Assembly: GCF_013414195.1 (NCBI RefSeq)
Contig: NZ_JAATTV010000005.1
Coordinates: forward strand, 1-64,000
Length of the DNA: 64,000 bases
Source: Psychrobacter sp. BI730
GTDB lineage: Bacteria > Pseudomonadota > Gammaproteobacteria > Pseudomonadales > Moraxellaceae
Direction: 5' to 3'
Shown: one piece after another, positions 20,600 to 30,112 of the stretch
Layout: each line of letters opens with the position of its first letter
Position numbering within the stretch: position 1 is the stretch's first letter
Program-made: the position numbers and the translations under genes
The notes under the pieces: generated by a model
What the model was told of the DNA's origin: nothing
What the model saw: the letters and a program-made list of their open reading frames with translations, nothing else
Databases searched by the model: none

Positions 20600-21832
20600 A
20601 TGTCTACCTCGTCCAATCTATCTGCTTCATCTAGCCTGCCATCCTCGCGCTTTACCTTTTGGTTGGTTCTGTGTGCCATGGTTCTGCTAGCCACCAATAT
20701 GCGTGCGCCTATCGTCGCACTAGGTTCTATCGCCCCAGTGGTAAAAGACGCGCTTGATATCTCTGAGTTTCAGATAGGCTGGCTAGGGGCAGTACCTATG
20801 CTGAGCTTTGCCGTTGGTGCGCTGATTTCCCCAACCATTGGCAAGCGATTCGGACTAGAAAACACACTGATTGCTATGATTGGGCTATTGACGGTAGGAA
20901 TGGTTATCCGTACTGCTATCCCGACGTGGAGTGGGTTTTTAATTGGTACTTTACTACTTACCCTCGCCATCGGCTTCGCTAATACTTTGGCAGCACCTGT
21001 CATTAAGCAGCGTACCCCGCAACATATTCCGCTAATTACTGGTCTGTTTAGTCTAACGATGACCACAGCAGCAGGTATCGTCGCAGGCGTCGTACTACCG
21101 TTATCGGAGCAAGTTGGTTGGCAGTGGGCATTAGGTGGTTGGACGATACTGGGCGTATTTGCCTTTGTCATTTGGCTGTTCTTACGTGTGCGTTTGGGTT
21201 CATCTAACCATCAAGCGGTTATCCCTGCGGCCTTAGGTTCTTCTGAGATCTCTATGTGGCGAACCACCTTTGCGTGGCAGATTGCTATTTTTATGGGATT
21301 ACAGTCATTATTGTTTTATACCGTCGCCAGTTTTTTACCATCGATTTGGGTTAGTAAGGGACTATCTGCCGTCAGTGCTGGACAGATGGGTTCTGTATTC
21401 CAGTTTATGGCACCAGTTTCTATATTAAGTTTAACTTGGCTAGTCAATCGCGGCCGCCCTATTCAAGCGCTAGCAGTGTTCGCCGCTGTGCTAAATGTCG
21501 TTGGTATATTGGGCATAAGTTACCTATCGACTGACTTGGCATGGCTATGGTCAGGCATGATGGGCATGGGCTGTTCAGCAATTTTTACCTTGAGCATGAT
21601 GCTGTTCTCTATGCGTACTTATACGACCAATCAGGCAAGTGAGCTGTCTGGTATGGCTCAAGCAGTGGGTTATGTGATTGCGTTTTTTGGCCCATTGGGC
21701 ACAGGCTGGCTCCATGAAACAACGGGCAGTTGGAGTGTGCCACTTTTTATTATGCTGATACTGATGATTGTCAACGTCGTGATTGCTTGGCTTGTTAGTC
21801 GTCCAGTGATGGTCGATGGCAAATATATTTGA
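20600..21832 (+). CDS. MFS transporter, CynX/NimT-like
   Basis: 410-aa inner-membrane transporter with about 12 predicted helices. The beginning of the core, LLATNMRAPIVALGSIAPV, matches the CynX/NimT (cyanate or nitroimidazole type) branch of the major facilitator superfamily. The substrate cannot be told from sequence. The ATG lacks a visible Shine-Dalgarno, so the exact start is uncertain. It stands alone between the nqrM terminator and the tesA cluster. Confidence 0.85.
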   Translation: MSTSSNLSASSSLPSSRFTFWLVLCAMVLLATNMRAPIVALGSIAPVVKDALDISEFQIGWLGAVPMLSFAVGALISPTIGKRFGLENTLIAMIGLLTVGMVIRTAIPTWSGFLIGTLLLTLAIGFANTLAAPVIKQRTPQHIPLITGLFSLTMTTAAGIVAGVVLPLSEQVGWQWALGGWTILGVFAFVIWLFLRVRLGSSNHQAVIPAALGSSEISMWRTTFAWQIAIFMGLQSLLFYTVASFLPSIWVSKGLSAVSAGQMGSVFQFMAPVSILSLTWLVNRGRPIQALAVFAAVLNVVGILGISYLSTDLAWLWSGMMGMGCSAIFTLSMMLFSMRTYTTNQASELSGMAQAVGYVIAFFGPLGTGWLHETTGSWSVPLFIMLILMIVNVVIAWLVSRPVMVDGKYI

Positions 21833-21956
21833 TTGCTATAAGCCTTTGTTATTCATAAGGCCATAATTGCTAACGCGCAATAAAGCGGCTTTAAATTAAC
21901 CTTAGGGCAATATAGGTCACTGTCTTATTTTGCTATAGTCAGTTCAATATAACTTA

Positions 21957-21998
21957 GATACTTAATATAAGCTGGATACTCAATATAATCTGGATAAA
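21957..21998. repeat. Tandem 18-bp direct repeats upstream of tesA
   Basis: Two adjacent copies of an 18-bp unit (21957-21974 and 21975-21992, pattern GATACTYAATATAAKCTG) differ at two or three positions. The start of a third copy follows (21993 on) and a partial related copy lies just before (around 21943-21956). The array sits about 130-170 nt upstream of the tesA start codon. A role as a binding-site array is possible but unproven. Confidence 0.7.
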
Positions 21999-22127
21999 AG
22001 GAAGGTGAGTGACAGTACTACCAATAGTAGACTGAGCGAGCCTGACGATTCATCCGACTGATACCGTATCTGATTTAGATAGGATTTGACTATACCTTGG
22101 TTTGATTGCATATAGGACATAACACCC

Positions 22128-22982
22128 ATGATGAATTTCCCTTCTCGTTTTGCTCAGCCCTTGCCTGCTATCGCCATGCTCGCAGCTGTAATGGCTATCA
22201 GTGGCTGTCAGAAAGATGCTGAAACCACATCTGCTACTGATACGCAGAGTACCAGTACTGAAGCGACTAACAGTCAAGCCAGCACTGCTCCAGTAGCAGC
22301 TGAAACCGCAGCAACAACTGATCAACAGGTCAAATCCTCATCACTTACTATTTTAGCGCTTGGTGACTCTCTGACAGAAGGTCTGGGAGTGGACAAAGAC
22401 GACAACTATCCTGCTCAGTTAGAAGATCGTCTACAAGAGATGGGCTACGCTAATGCCAAGGTTATCAACTCAGGTCTAAGCGGTGAAACCAGTACGGGAT
22501 TGGTCAATCGATTGGACTGGGTGTCGCAAACCAAACCCGACATCACCATATTGACTATTGGTGCTAACGATGCGATACGCGGTATCGATGTAGCGACCAT
22601 TGAAGCCAATATTCGTACTGCGGTTAAGCACCTGCAAGACAATGGTAGTGTCGTCATCTTAGGCGGTATGTCGATCTATGACAATCTAGGCAGTGAATAC
22701 GTCGCGGCATTCTCAGACATTTATCCACGTGTTGCCAAGGATATGAATCTAACGCTTATTCCGTTCTTCTTAGAGGGCGTCGGCGGTGACCGAGAGCTTA
22801 ACCAAGCAGATGCGATTCATCCAACCAAAGAAGGCTATGAGATTATCGTTAATAACAATATCCTGCCCATTCTAGAACCGAAGCTAGAAGAACTACAAGA
22901 GTTAAAAACAGCCGATACCGATAACACAGCTACTACTGCTCAAGACAATACGACAAAAAATAAGACAAATGAGACTACTTAA
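22128..22982 (+). CDS. tesA: TesA-like SGNH esterase/lysophospholipase, lipoprotein
   Basis: 284-aa GDSL/SGNH hydrolase of the thioesterase I/protease I/lysophospholipase L1 type. Blocks seen are GDSLTEG (nucleophile Ser), the Gly block SGLSGET, GAND (Asn) and DAIHP (catalytic Asp and His). It has a lipoprotein signal with lipobox ISGC (near residue 27), then a low-complexity Thr/Ser/Ala linker of about 40 residues, so it is probably membrane-anchored rather than soluble as in E. coli. The C-terminal 30 residues are a Thr/Asn-rich tail. ybbA starts 12 nt later, the conserved tesA-ybbA-ybbP arrangement. Confidence 0.88.
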   Translation: MMNFPSRFAQPLPAIAMLAAVMAISGCQKDAETTSATDTQSTSTEATNSQASTAPVAAETAATTDQQVKSSSLTILALGDSLTEGLGVDKDDNYPAQLEDRLQEMGYANAKVINSGLSGETSTGLVNRLDWVSQTKPDITILTIGANDAIRGIDVATIEANIRTAVKHLQDNGSVVILGGMSIYDNLGSEYVAAFSDIYPRVAKDMNLTLIPFFLEGVGGDRELNQADAIHPTKEGYEIIVNNNILPILEPKLEELQELKTADTDNTATTAQDNTTKNKTNETT

Positions 22983-22994
22983 CGAGACCATGTA

Positions 22995-23714
22995 ATGACA
23001 TTATCATCTTCGACTGCCACAGCAACGCCACAAGCAGACGCTAAGACACAAGCACTACTGACCGCCTCACAGTTAAATAAAACCGTACAAGTCGGTGAGC
23101 AAAAGCTGTCCATCATCAAAGACGTGGATATCTATGTTAATGCTGGCGAGTTTGTGGTCATTATGGGCAAATCAGGCTCGGGTAAATCTACTCTGTTAGG
23201 GTTACTCGCAGCATTAGACTATCCCGATAACGGTACGGTATCGCTGGCAGGTCAAATGCTTAGCAGTCTTGACGAAGATGCGCTAGCCGTTATTCGTCAA
23301 CAGGATATGGGCTTTGTCTTTCAGTCGTTTCATTTATTGCCCACACTGACCGTCGCTGAAAATATCGCCTTTCCACTTGATATTGCCAGACGTCCAAACC
23401 CAGCACGCGTAGACGAGCTGATAGATGCGGTCGACTTAGGTCATAGACGTAACAGCTTACCTAATCAGTTGTCAGGTGGTGAGCAGCAGCGTACAGCGGT
23501 GGCACGAGCACTGGTATCGCACCCAAAGATTGTGTTTGCGGATGAGCCAACGGGTAACTTAGACGAGCAAAATGCTGATCAAGTCATGCAGCTATTGTTA
23601 GACCTACGTCAACAGGTTGGCTCGGCACTGGTGGTCGTGACTCATGACCCTGCACTTGCCGAGATGGCAGATCGCGTCATCACTATGCATGACGGCCGCA
23701 TTGTACCTACATGA
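22995..23714 (+). CDS. ybbA: YbbA-like ABC transporter ATPase
   Basis: 239-aa ATPase of the LolD/MacB class. Walker A is GKSGSGKST, the signature is LSGGEQQRTAVARAL, Walker B is IVFADEP, and the switch His is in VVVTHDP. It partners the YbbP-type permease that begins 19 nt downstream. In E. coli the pair lies divergent from tesA. Here tesA-ybbA-ybbP look like one operon. The transported substrate is unknown, with a lipid- or envelope-related role likely. Confidence 0.93.
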   Translation: MTLSSSTATATPQADAKTQALLTASQLNKTVQVGEQKLSIIKDVDIYVNAGEFVVIMGKSGSGKSTLLGLLAALDYPDNGTVSLAGQMLSSLDEDALAVIRQQDMGFVFQSFHLLPTLTVAENIAFPLDIARRPNPARVDELIDAVDLGHRRNSLPNQLSGGEQQRTAVARALVSHPKIVFADEPTGNLDEQNADQVMQLLLDLRQQVGSALVVVTHDPALAEMADRVITMHDGRIVPT

Positions 23715-23733
23715 ATAACTGGATTGTATCTTA

Positions 23734-26376
23734 ATGAATAGTAAGCCCACAGACAACAAATCGCCTGATACAAAAAAGACTGCTACCAGTATGCATCAAG
23801 AGTCCAGTTATCCTAGCGGCATTCTTAGTCAACTATTTACCCGTACCCTAGGTTTTCAAACACTAGGCTCGCAAGCACTCAGCCGTAGCTGGTGGCAGCG
23901 CTGGGTGTATCCCGTGTTGTTTCTACTCACATTGACCTTGTCTCTTGCAACCTACCTGACCCTCGACTCTGTACAGCAGTCTGTCGATAGCTATATCAAT
24001 GACAATCAGCGCGCGCTCGTTGGTGGGGATCTAATCCTAAACAGTAAACAAGACTGGCCAAGCGAAGTATTGTCACAGGTAGAAACTATCCCTAATACAC
24101 AGACCGTGTATGACTATCAGTTTAGCGCCATGCTGGTCAATGATGAGCAAACCTTGCTTGCCAGCGTCAAAGCCGTCTCGCCGTCGTATCCCTTATACGG
24201 CACAGCGGAGCTTGCCTCGGGGCAGCCGCTGTGGGATCAGCTAACATCTGACAGTGTGATCGTCGCACCAGAAGTGCTCAGTAGTCTACAGGCCGATATC
24301 GGCGACCGTATCACCATTGGCGATGCGCAGTTTACGATCAGTGATGTACTGACCAAAGAGCCTGACCGTCCGCTGACTACCTTTGGTTTTGGTGGGCGTG
24401 TGTTGATGAAACAAGATGCACTCCCGTCAACCAACCTATTGGGGCAACGCAGCCGCATAAACTATCGTATTGAGATGGCAGGCGATCCAGAGCTGATAAC
24501 CACGCAGCGTGAACAGCTTACAGATATCCTGACCAATTATCCTGATATCGAGCTCTCTGATGCAGAGTCCGCAGATACTTCTGTCTCGCGTATATCTGAT
24601 AATGTGCTGATGTTTTTAAAATTGCTAGTCATTGCGGTGTTGCTACTATCTGCGGTTGCTATGTATGGCGTCATTAGTGCATTTGTCAGTAAGCAGCAGT
24701 CCAATAACGCGATTCGCTTGGCGTTAGGCGAGCCGCTGGGCTCACTCAAACGTAGCTACTATCAATTGCTTATCGTCACGACCGTCATTGCTTGTGTCGC
24801 AGCGGTTGCCCTTAGTTTGGGCTTGCTTAAAATCGGTCAGCCGTATCTGGTGGCTATCTTGCCTGCCGATGTGGGTCTCGCTATTAACCCAATCAGTGCT
24901 ATTAAAACCATTGTGATTGCTTTAGCCCTGACGTTACTGATTGCGCAGCGTGGTTTGAGCGCGCTTAGCACAACCAAACCCGCTACCCTACTCAATCAAG
25001 GGGCGAGTACGCAAACACAAAACTTGCCTTGGTATCGACGCGTACCGTTACTATGGTATGGCTTGGTGCTGGCAGGGCTGTATGCTTTCTTTGCTTATGA
25101 AGTGGGTTCGCTGTCATTAGGCGCACAGTTATTGGGCGGCTTGATTGGCTTTGTGGCGATATTTTGGCTATTGGCACGTGGGTGGCTCTGGCTGCTCAAC
25201 AAGTTGGCAAGTAATACCAAGGTCAGTTGGATGCAGCGTATCTCCATTCATAATCTGGCGCGTAAAGGCAACCAATCAGCGTTATTCTTTGTCACCTTAT
25301 CACTATCGGTGGCGGTGCTGACGCTTATCACCACACTCAATCACAGTATCAATGCGCAGTTTATCAATGCTTATCCTGAAGACGCGCCCAATCTGTTTTT
25401 GCTCGATGTGCAGAGCGATCAGCATGATGATATTGATGCGATCATTGAGGCGCCCGTCACTTATTACCCCGTAATTCGTGCCCGTGTGGAGACAGCAAAT
25501 GATGTGGCGGCAAAAGATATCGAGCCTGCTGATGGGTTTGATGATCCCACGCGTGTCTTTAACTTGAGCTATGCAGATACGGTCATGGATACCGAATACA
25601 TCGTTGACTCACTCACGGACGATGCACTGTATACGTCTATCGATGCGACAAATGAACAAATCAAGCCTTTGTCTATCTTGGACACTGCCGCAGGTATGCT
25701 CAATGTCGGTATGGGCGATCAGGTGCGTTTTAACATTCAAGGTATCGAAATCATCGGGCAAATTACCAGTATTCGCACGCGCTATGAGCGTGGCCCAAGC
25801 CCGTATTTCTACTTCTTGTTTGAGCCGTCCGTGCTGTCTGCTGCCCCGCAGATTCAGTTTGCTACTGCACATGTATCAGAAGATGCTATTCCAGAGCTGC
25901 AAGGCAAACTGGTACGCGAGTTCCCTGCTGTCACCACAATCGATGGCACTGCTATTGCTAAGCAAATCCAAGAGCTGGTGGTACAAATGAGCCGCTTGGT
26001 CTATGTGTTCACCTTGCTTGCCCTACTCACTGGGGTCATGGTGCTAATTAGCTCGCTACTATCTACCTCGCAAGACCGTATGAAAGACAGCGCGTCATTT
26101 AGACTGCTCGGTATGCAAAAGCGCGACCTGTATATGCTAAATATCCTAGAGTTAGGCGTGCTTGGTATTAGCGCGGCGACCTTTGCCGTTGTCATTGCCA
26201 ACGTTGGTGCATGGGCTGCCATCACACAATGGTTTAATCTACAGTTTAGTGTGCCGTGGACAAGCTTGGCCATTGGCGGTGCGGCATTAATCGTATTGCT
26301 GTTTGCCATTGCTATTATTTATGTGAGATTGGTGATTGGACGTGGGATTATGGCAAGGGTCAGGGCGATGATTTAA
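23734..26376 (+). CDS. ybbP: YbbP-like FtsX-family ABC permease
   Basis: 880-aa inner-membrane permease. An N-terminal helix (about residues 51-70) is followed by a large periplasmic domain, then two FtsX-type membrane blocks (about 285-420 and 755-880) and additional helices in the middle (about 435-490). The length and organisation fit YbbP (about 800 aa), with a polar 45-residue N-terminal extension. It works with YbbA. It is the last gene of its operon, with a terminator 25 nt downstream. Confidence 0.9.
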   Translation: MNSKPTDNKSPDTKKTATSMHQESSYPSGILSQLFTRTLGFQTLGSQALSRSWWQRWVYPVLFLLTLTLSLATYLTLDSVQQSVDSYINDNQRALVGGDLILNSKQDWPSEVLSQVETIPNTQTVYDYQFSAMLVNDEQTLLASVKAVSPSYPLYGTAELASGQPLWDQLTSDSVIVAPEVLSSLQADIGDRITIGDAQFTISDVLTKEPDRPLTTFGFGGRVLMKQDALPSTNLLGQRSRINYRIEMAGDPELITTQREQLTDILTNYPDIELSDAESADTSVSRISDNVLMFLKLLVIAVLLLSAVAMYGVISAFVSKQQSNNAIRLALGEPLGSLKRSYYQLLIVTTVIACVAAVALSLGLLKIGQPYLVAILPADVGLAINPISAIKTIVIALALTLLIAQRGLSALSTTKPATLLNQGASTQTQNLPWYRRVPLLWYGLVLAGLYAFFAYEVGSLSLGAQLLGGLIGFVAIFWLLARGWLWLLNKLASNTKVSWMQRISIHNLARKGNQSALFFVTLSLSVAVLTLITTLNHSINAQFINAYPEDAPNLFLLDVQSDQHDDIDAIIEAPVTYYPVIRARVETANDVAAKDIEPADGFDDPTRVFNLSYADTVMDTEYIVDSLTDDALYTSIDATNEQIKPLSILDTAAGMLNVGMGDQVRFNIQGIEIIGQITSIRTRYERGPSPYFYFLFEPSVLSAAPQIQFATAHVSEDAIPELQGKLVREFPAVTTIDGTAIAKQIQELVVQMSRLVYVFTLLALLTGVMVLISSLLSTSQDRMKDSASFRLLGMQKRDLYMLNILELGVLGISAATFAVVIANVGAWAAITQWFNLQFSVPWTSLAIGGAALIVLLFAIAIIYVRLVIGRGIMARVRAMI

Positions 26377-26401
26377 GCGTATTCGATTTTGGCTTTATAC
26401 G

Positions 26402-26427
26402 AAAAAACCCCTTAATTGGGGTTTTTT
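26402..26427 (+). terminator. Bidirectional rho-independent terminator after ybbP
   Basis: A perfect 10-bp stem, six A plus four C (26402-26411) with four G plus six T (26418-26427), has a 6-nt loop. It marks the left border of the AT-rich island. Confidence 0.9.
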
Positions 26428-26560
26428 GGTCTGCTACTTTAGACTAAACGGTGGCTATAAGGGCTATAAAATTTCTCTAATCAGTATTGAATATAGAAAA
26501 ATCGATTTAAATGTTTATTTCTTTCGAATTAAAATATGGTCTATTCCTAGTTATTAATGA

Positions 26561-27043
26561 TTACTTAAAGCAGTCATCAAACTCTCTAAGCAACTCAAAC
26601 GTATTTATATAATCTACACCTAGTTCATGACAAATATTGGGTATAAGTATTTTCTCCCCTTGTAACTTATATCTCTCTTCAGTAACAACCGTTGAACCAT
26701 CTGTCATGGCTCTAGCAATTAGCCAAGGATCTGCTGAACCTAAAAAATTTATATTTTTCTTATGGCCTAAATTATATTTTCTTTGGCATAGATTCGCGAT
26801 GATTTTGAAGTTCTCTTGACACGCATTATCACTTTCAGAATGGAAGTAATAGCTATACTGTTTAACCCAATCTGCTAATTCATCTCCAAAATCTTTAAGT
26901 TCATCGTAAACTGATCGAATACTATATAAATTTCCTTTATTCTCATGGTCACGTAACCACTCCCAAAAAACGGGACAAAAATCTAAACCATAATATCGTT
27001 TGTTCGCTTCAAGAAATACATTAGTATCCAAAACGTATCTCAT
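26561..27043 (-). CDS. DUF4411-type PIN-like protein (putative toxin)
   Basis: 160 aa. The N-terminus YVLDTNVFLEA and the later GSADPWLIARA carry the acidic residues of a PIN-like nuclease fold. The whole sequence resembles DUF4411. The start overlaps the stop of the HTH-metallopeptidase gene by 4 nt (ATGA), so the two are cotranslated. By analogy with such pairs this would be the toxin or RNase and its partner the regulator. RNase activity is inferred only. The pair is clearly more AT-rich than its neighbours, consistent with horizontal transfer. Confidence 0.75.
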   Translation of the reverse strand: MRYVLDTNVFLEANKRYYGLDFCPVFWEWLRDHENKGNLYSIRSVYDELKDFGDELADWVKQYSYYFHSESDNACQENFKIIANLCQRKYNLGHKKNINFLGSADPWLIARAMTDGSTVVTEERYKLQGEKILIPNICHELGVDYINTFELLREFDDCFK

Positions 27044-28182
27044 AGTTTTATACCTACATTCTGAGCAAACTTTTCAATATTACTAGGCTTAATTCCTAAC
27101 ATGTATCCAGCATCTCTATAAAGCATCCTTCCAGATAAAGTCTGTGAGATAACCGCTTGTGATAACTGTGAACTAAGTTTAGAGTTTTTGACTACATAAT
27201 AGCTAGGCCCGCTATCGCTCTTCTTCTTACTAGCTAAGAATTCTTCGCGGATTTTGTAGATATAATTTTCATAATGCTGTTTATCAATATAATTTAAGGT
27301 TAGTGATCGTCTAGCAATAACATGACGGCTTACGTGGAAAGTTTTTGCTAGACTAGCAAAAGCCATATCAAGGCTGGTTTCATCAAGATTGTTCCACTGT
27401 TTCACAAACTCGTTCTTAGGAACTAAGAACTCTCCAGCCACTGCATTACAAAATTGCTCAGTAGGGTCTACTGATGAGAAGCTGTTGTCAGAAACGCCTG
27501 ACTCTCCCTTCAGAATATGAGCTAGCTCATGAATCAAAGTAAATAGTTGAGCATTCAAACTATCCGCAGTATTTATAAATATTAGTGGAGCAATCTCATC
27601 AGCTATAGCAAACCCACGAAACTCTTCAATATCCAACGGTTTAGTATGATGGCCTAAGTTACTATCCTGTATTACCATTACTCGCAATTCTTCAACAGCT
27701 TTGACCAATTGTCGATAGTAGTCCCTAGCATCCTTAACTTTACAAACTTTTAATTTCTTAGTTAAAAAAGTAACCATTTCCTTGATGTCTGCTTTAGATA
27801 AAGAACCTACATAAGAGTTTTCTTCAACACCTAGTTCGCTTAAATAAGCTCGATACCATTCTACTCTTTCCTGATTCAAACGAATTATCTCTTTTAAGGC
27901 TTGGCTAGGCTCTCTTAGGTCCTTACTGTCTATAGTACGCAAGTCTGGTAGTGCGAGGTTATCTTCCTCTGGAACTTCATTCAAAAATAAGAAACCGAAA
28001 GGAATATTAGTAATGTTAGCAAACTGCTTAGCTTTACCAAAAGCTATATTAGTCTTTCCTTGTTCAATTTCAGTCAGCTTTTCTTCTTTTATAGAAAGCT
28101 TCTTAGATATATCAGACATACCTAAACCTGAGCGTTTAATAGCCCAGCTGATAATGTTAGGATTTATGAGAGCATATGCCAT
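27040..28182 (-). CDS. XRE-type HTH plus ImmA/IrrE metallopeptidase (putative antitoxin/regulator)
   Basis: 380 aa. An N-terminal Cro/CI-type helix-turn-helix (about residues 10-65) is followed by a linker and an ImmA/IrrE-type domain with the zinc motif HELAH (about residue 217) and a downstream acidic region (ETSLDMAFASLAKTFHVS). It probably represses its own operon and may be proteolytically active. It precedes the PIN-like gene and overlaps it by 4 nt. There is no integrase or recognisable attachment site near the pair. Confidence 0.85.
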   Translation of the reverse strand: MAYALINPNIISWAIKRSGLGMSDISKKLSIKEEKLTEIEQGKTNIAFGKAKQFANITNIPFGFLFLNEVPEEDNLALPDLRTIDSKDLREPSQALKEIIRLNQERVEWYRAYLSELGVEENSYVGSLSKADIKEMVTFLTKKLKVCKVKDARDYYRQLVKAVEELRVMVIQDSNLGHHTKPLDIEEFRGFAIADEIAPLIFINTADSLNAQLFTLIHELAHILKGESGVSDNSFSSVDPTEQFCNAVAGEFLVPKNEFVKQWNNLDETSLDMAFASLAKTFHVSRHVIARRSLTLNYIDKQHYENYIYKIREEFLASKKKSDSGPSYYVVKNSKLSSQLSQAVISQTLSGRMLYRDAGYMLGIKPSNIEKFAQNVGIKL

Positions 28183-28705
28183 GATAAACTCAATACGACT
28201 TAGAATAGTTTAGTATGATTATATTCTAGCACTTTTTCTGTTACCATCATTTTAAAAATGTACCTAACAGGTATTATTGATTTATCTCAGTATCAAATAG
28301 ACGTTAACTCACCTTCCTAATAATAGTCGCCTTGAGACGTGGTTTAGCCTCGACAGTAGCGGGTATACTTATGTGACCACTTGCTTGCGGGGACTTGGCT
28401 GAAAGGGTTATCGAAACAACAGGAACACTATCAGCCTTTAGTCACCGCGCCAGTGGGCATATAAGATATTAGCGGATGGCGAGATTAGCTACCAAACCCT
28501 TAGCTTTAAAACCTCAAACCAAAACGCCTTCTATCCATACAGAGGGCATTTTTGATGCGCTCAACGTATAAGCATATAAACCAATATCAGCCATTCACTT
28601 TGCTTATTTATTGGGGCGATTACCTAGCCCTCATTTGCTATACTAGCCCAACTTTATCGGTTAAATACCCACTTATAACACCCTCCCAAACAGCATGGTA
28701 GCCTT
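28183..28705. other. Intergenic region right of the AT-rich island
   Basis: The first 130 nt are AT-rich and presumably hold the promoter of the HTH-metallopeptidase gene. From about 28320 to 28560 composition returns to that of the chromosome, but no gene is visible. A start-less stretch ending with TGA at 28553-28555 reads WAYKILADGEISYQTLSFKT in one frame and may be a gene remnant. An imperfect hairpin with a T run (about 28540-28555) resembles a decayed terminator. Confidence 0.4.
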
Positions 28706-30043
28706 ATGAAATTCTCAAAGTTCGGTCAAAAATTTACCCAACCCACTGGCATCTCACAATTGATGGATGATCTGGGCGATGCGCTAAAAAGCGATCAACC
28801 TGTCAACATGTTGGGCGGTGGTAACCCTGCCAAAATTGATGCCGTTAATGAGTTGTTCTTGGAGACCTATAAGGCGCTGGGTGTTGATAATGATGCAGGC
28901 GTGCCCAATAGTAGCGCGATTATCAGCATGGCGAACTACTCTAATCCGCAAGGTGATGCCGCTTTTATCGACGCCTTAGTTGGCTTCTTTAACCGTCATT
29001 ACGATTGGAACCTCACTTCAGAAAACATCGCCTTGACCAATGGCTCACAGAATGCGTTTTTCTATCTGTTTAATCTGTTTGGCGGTGCTTTCGTTGATGA
29101 AAACAGTCAAGATGAAAAGAACGAATCTATCGACAAGTCCATTCTACTGCCATTGACCCCTGAGTATATCGGCTATAGCGATGTGCATGTGGAAGGTCAG
29201 CATTTCACCGCGGTATTACCGCATATTGATGAAGTGACGCATGATGGTGAGGAAGGCTTCTTTAAATATCGTGTGGATTTTGACGCGTTAGAGAACTTGC
29301 CAGCGCTAAAGGAAGGGCGTATCGGCGCGATTTGCTGCTCACGCCCGACCAACCCGACTGGCAACGTGCTAACCGATGACGAAATGGCGCATTTGGCCGA
29401 GATTGCCAAACGCTATGACATACCGCTGATTATCGATAATGCCTACGGTATGCCCTTCCCCAATATCATCTACTCTGACGCGCATCTGAATTGGGATAAT
29501 AATACGATTCTGTGCTTTAGCCTATCCAAAATAGGTTTGCCCGGTATGCGTACCGGTATCATCGTGGCCGACGCCAAAGTAATCGAAGCGGTTAGCGCGA
29601 TGAATGCGGTGGTCAATCTAGCACCGACACGCTTTGGTGCAGCGATTGCCACGCCATTGGTAGAAAACGATCGTATAAAGCAATTATCTGATAACGACAT
29701 CAAGCCGTTTTATCAAAAGCAGGCCACCCTTGCTGTGAAGCTATTAAAAGAAGCCTTGGGCGATTATCCTTTGGTCATTCATAAGCCTGAAGGCGCGATA
29801 TTTTTATGGTTATGGTTTAAAGACTTGCCGATTAGCACGCTGGATCTATACGAGCGCCTAAAAGAAAAAGGCACGCTTATTGTACCAAGCGAGTACTTCT
29901 TCCCCGGTGTCGATGTCAGCGATTATCAGCATGCGCACGAGTGTATTCGTATGAGTATCGCCGCGGATGAGCAGACACTGACTGATGGTATCAAAGCCAT
30001 TGGTGAAGTCGTACGTGAGCTGTATGATGAAGCCAAAAAATAA
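28706..30043 (+). CDS. avtA: Valine--pyruvate aminotransferase
   Basis: 445-aa PLP-dependent fold-type I aminotransferase. The N-terminus KFSKFGQKFTQPTGISQLMDDL and the MLGGGNPA motif match AvtA, which interconverts valine and alanine through their keto acids. The PLP lysine is in SLSKIGLPGMRTG. It is longer than E. coli AvtA (about 417 aa), mainly through an insertion near residues 130-145. No strong Shine-Dalgarno precedes the ATG. A terminator follows. Confidence 0.88.
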   Translation: MKFSKFGQKFTQPTGISQLMDDLGDALKSDQPVNMLGGGNPAKIDAVNELFLETYKALGVDNDAGVPNSSAIISMANYSNPQGDAAFIDALVGFFNRHYDWNLTSENIALTNGSQNAFFYLFNLFGGAFVDENSQDEKNESIDKSILLPLTPEYIGYSDVHVEGQHFTAVLPHIDEVTHDGEEGFFKYRVDFDALENLPALKEGRIGAICCSRPTNPTGNVLTDDEMAHLAEIAKRYDIPLIIDNAYGMPFPNIIYSDAHLNWDNNTILCFSLSKIGLPGMRTGIIVADAKVIEAVSAMNAVVNLAPTRFGAAIATPLVENDRIKQLSDNDIKPFYQKQATLAVKLLKEALGDYPLVIHKPEGAIFLWLWFKDLPISTLDLYERLKEKGTLIVPSEYFFPGVDVSDYQHAHECIRMSIAADEQTLTDGIKAIGEVVRELYDEAKK

Positions 30044-30081
30044 GATGAGCTGCTAGAATTATAAATTTAAATAGCAAAACG

Positions 30082-30112
30082 AAAAAACGGACTAATTAAT
30101 AGTCCGTTTTTT
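30082..30112 (+). terminator. Bidirectional rho-independent terminator after avtA
   Basis: A 13-bp stem (30082-30094 with 30100-30112), six A plus CGGACTA and its complement, has a 5-nt loop and ends in seven T. The end of the convergent minus-strand membrane-protein gene lies inside it. Confidence 0.9.
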
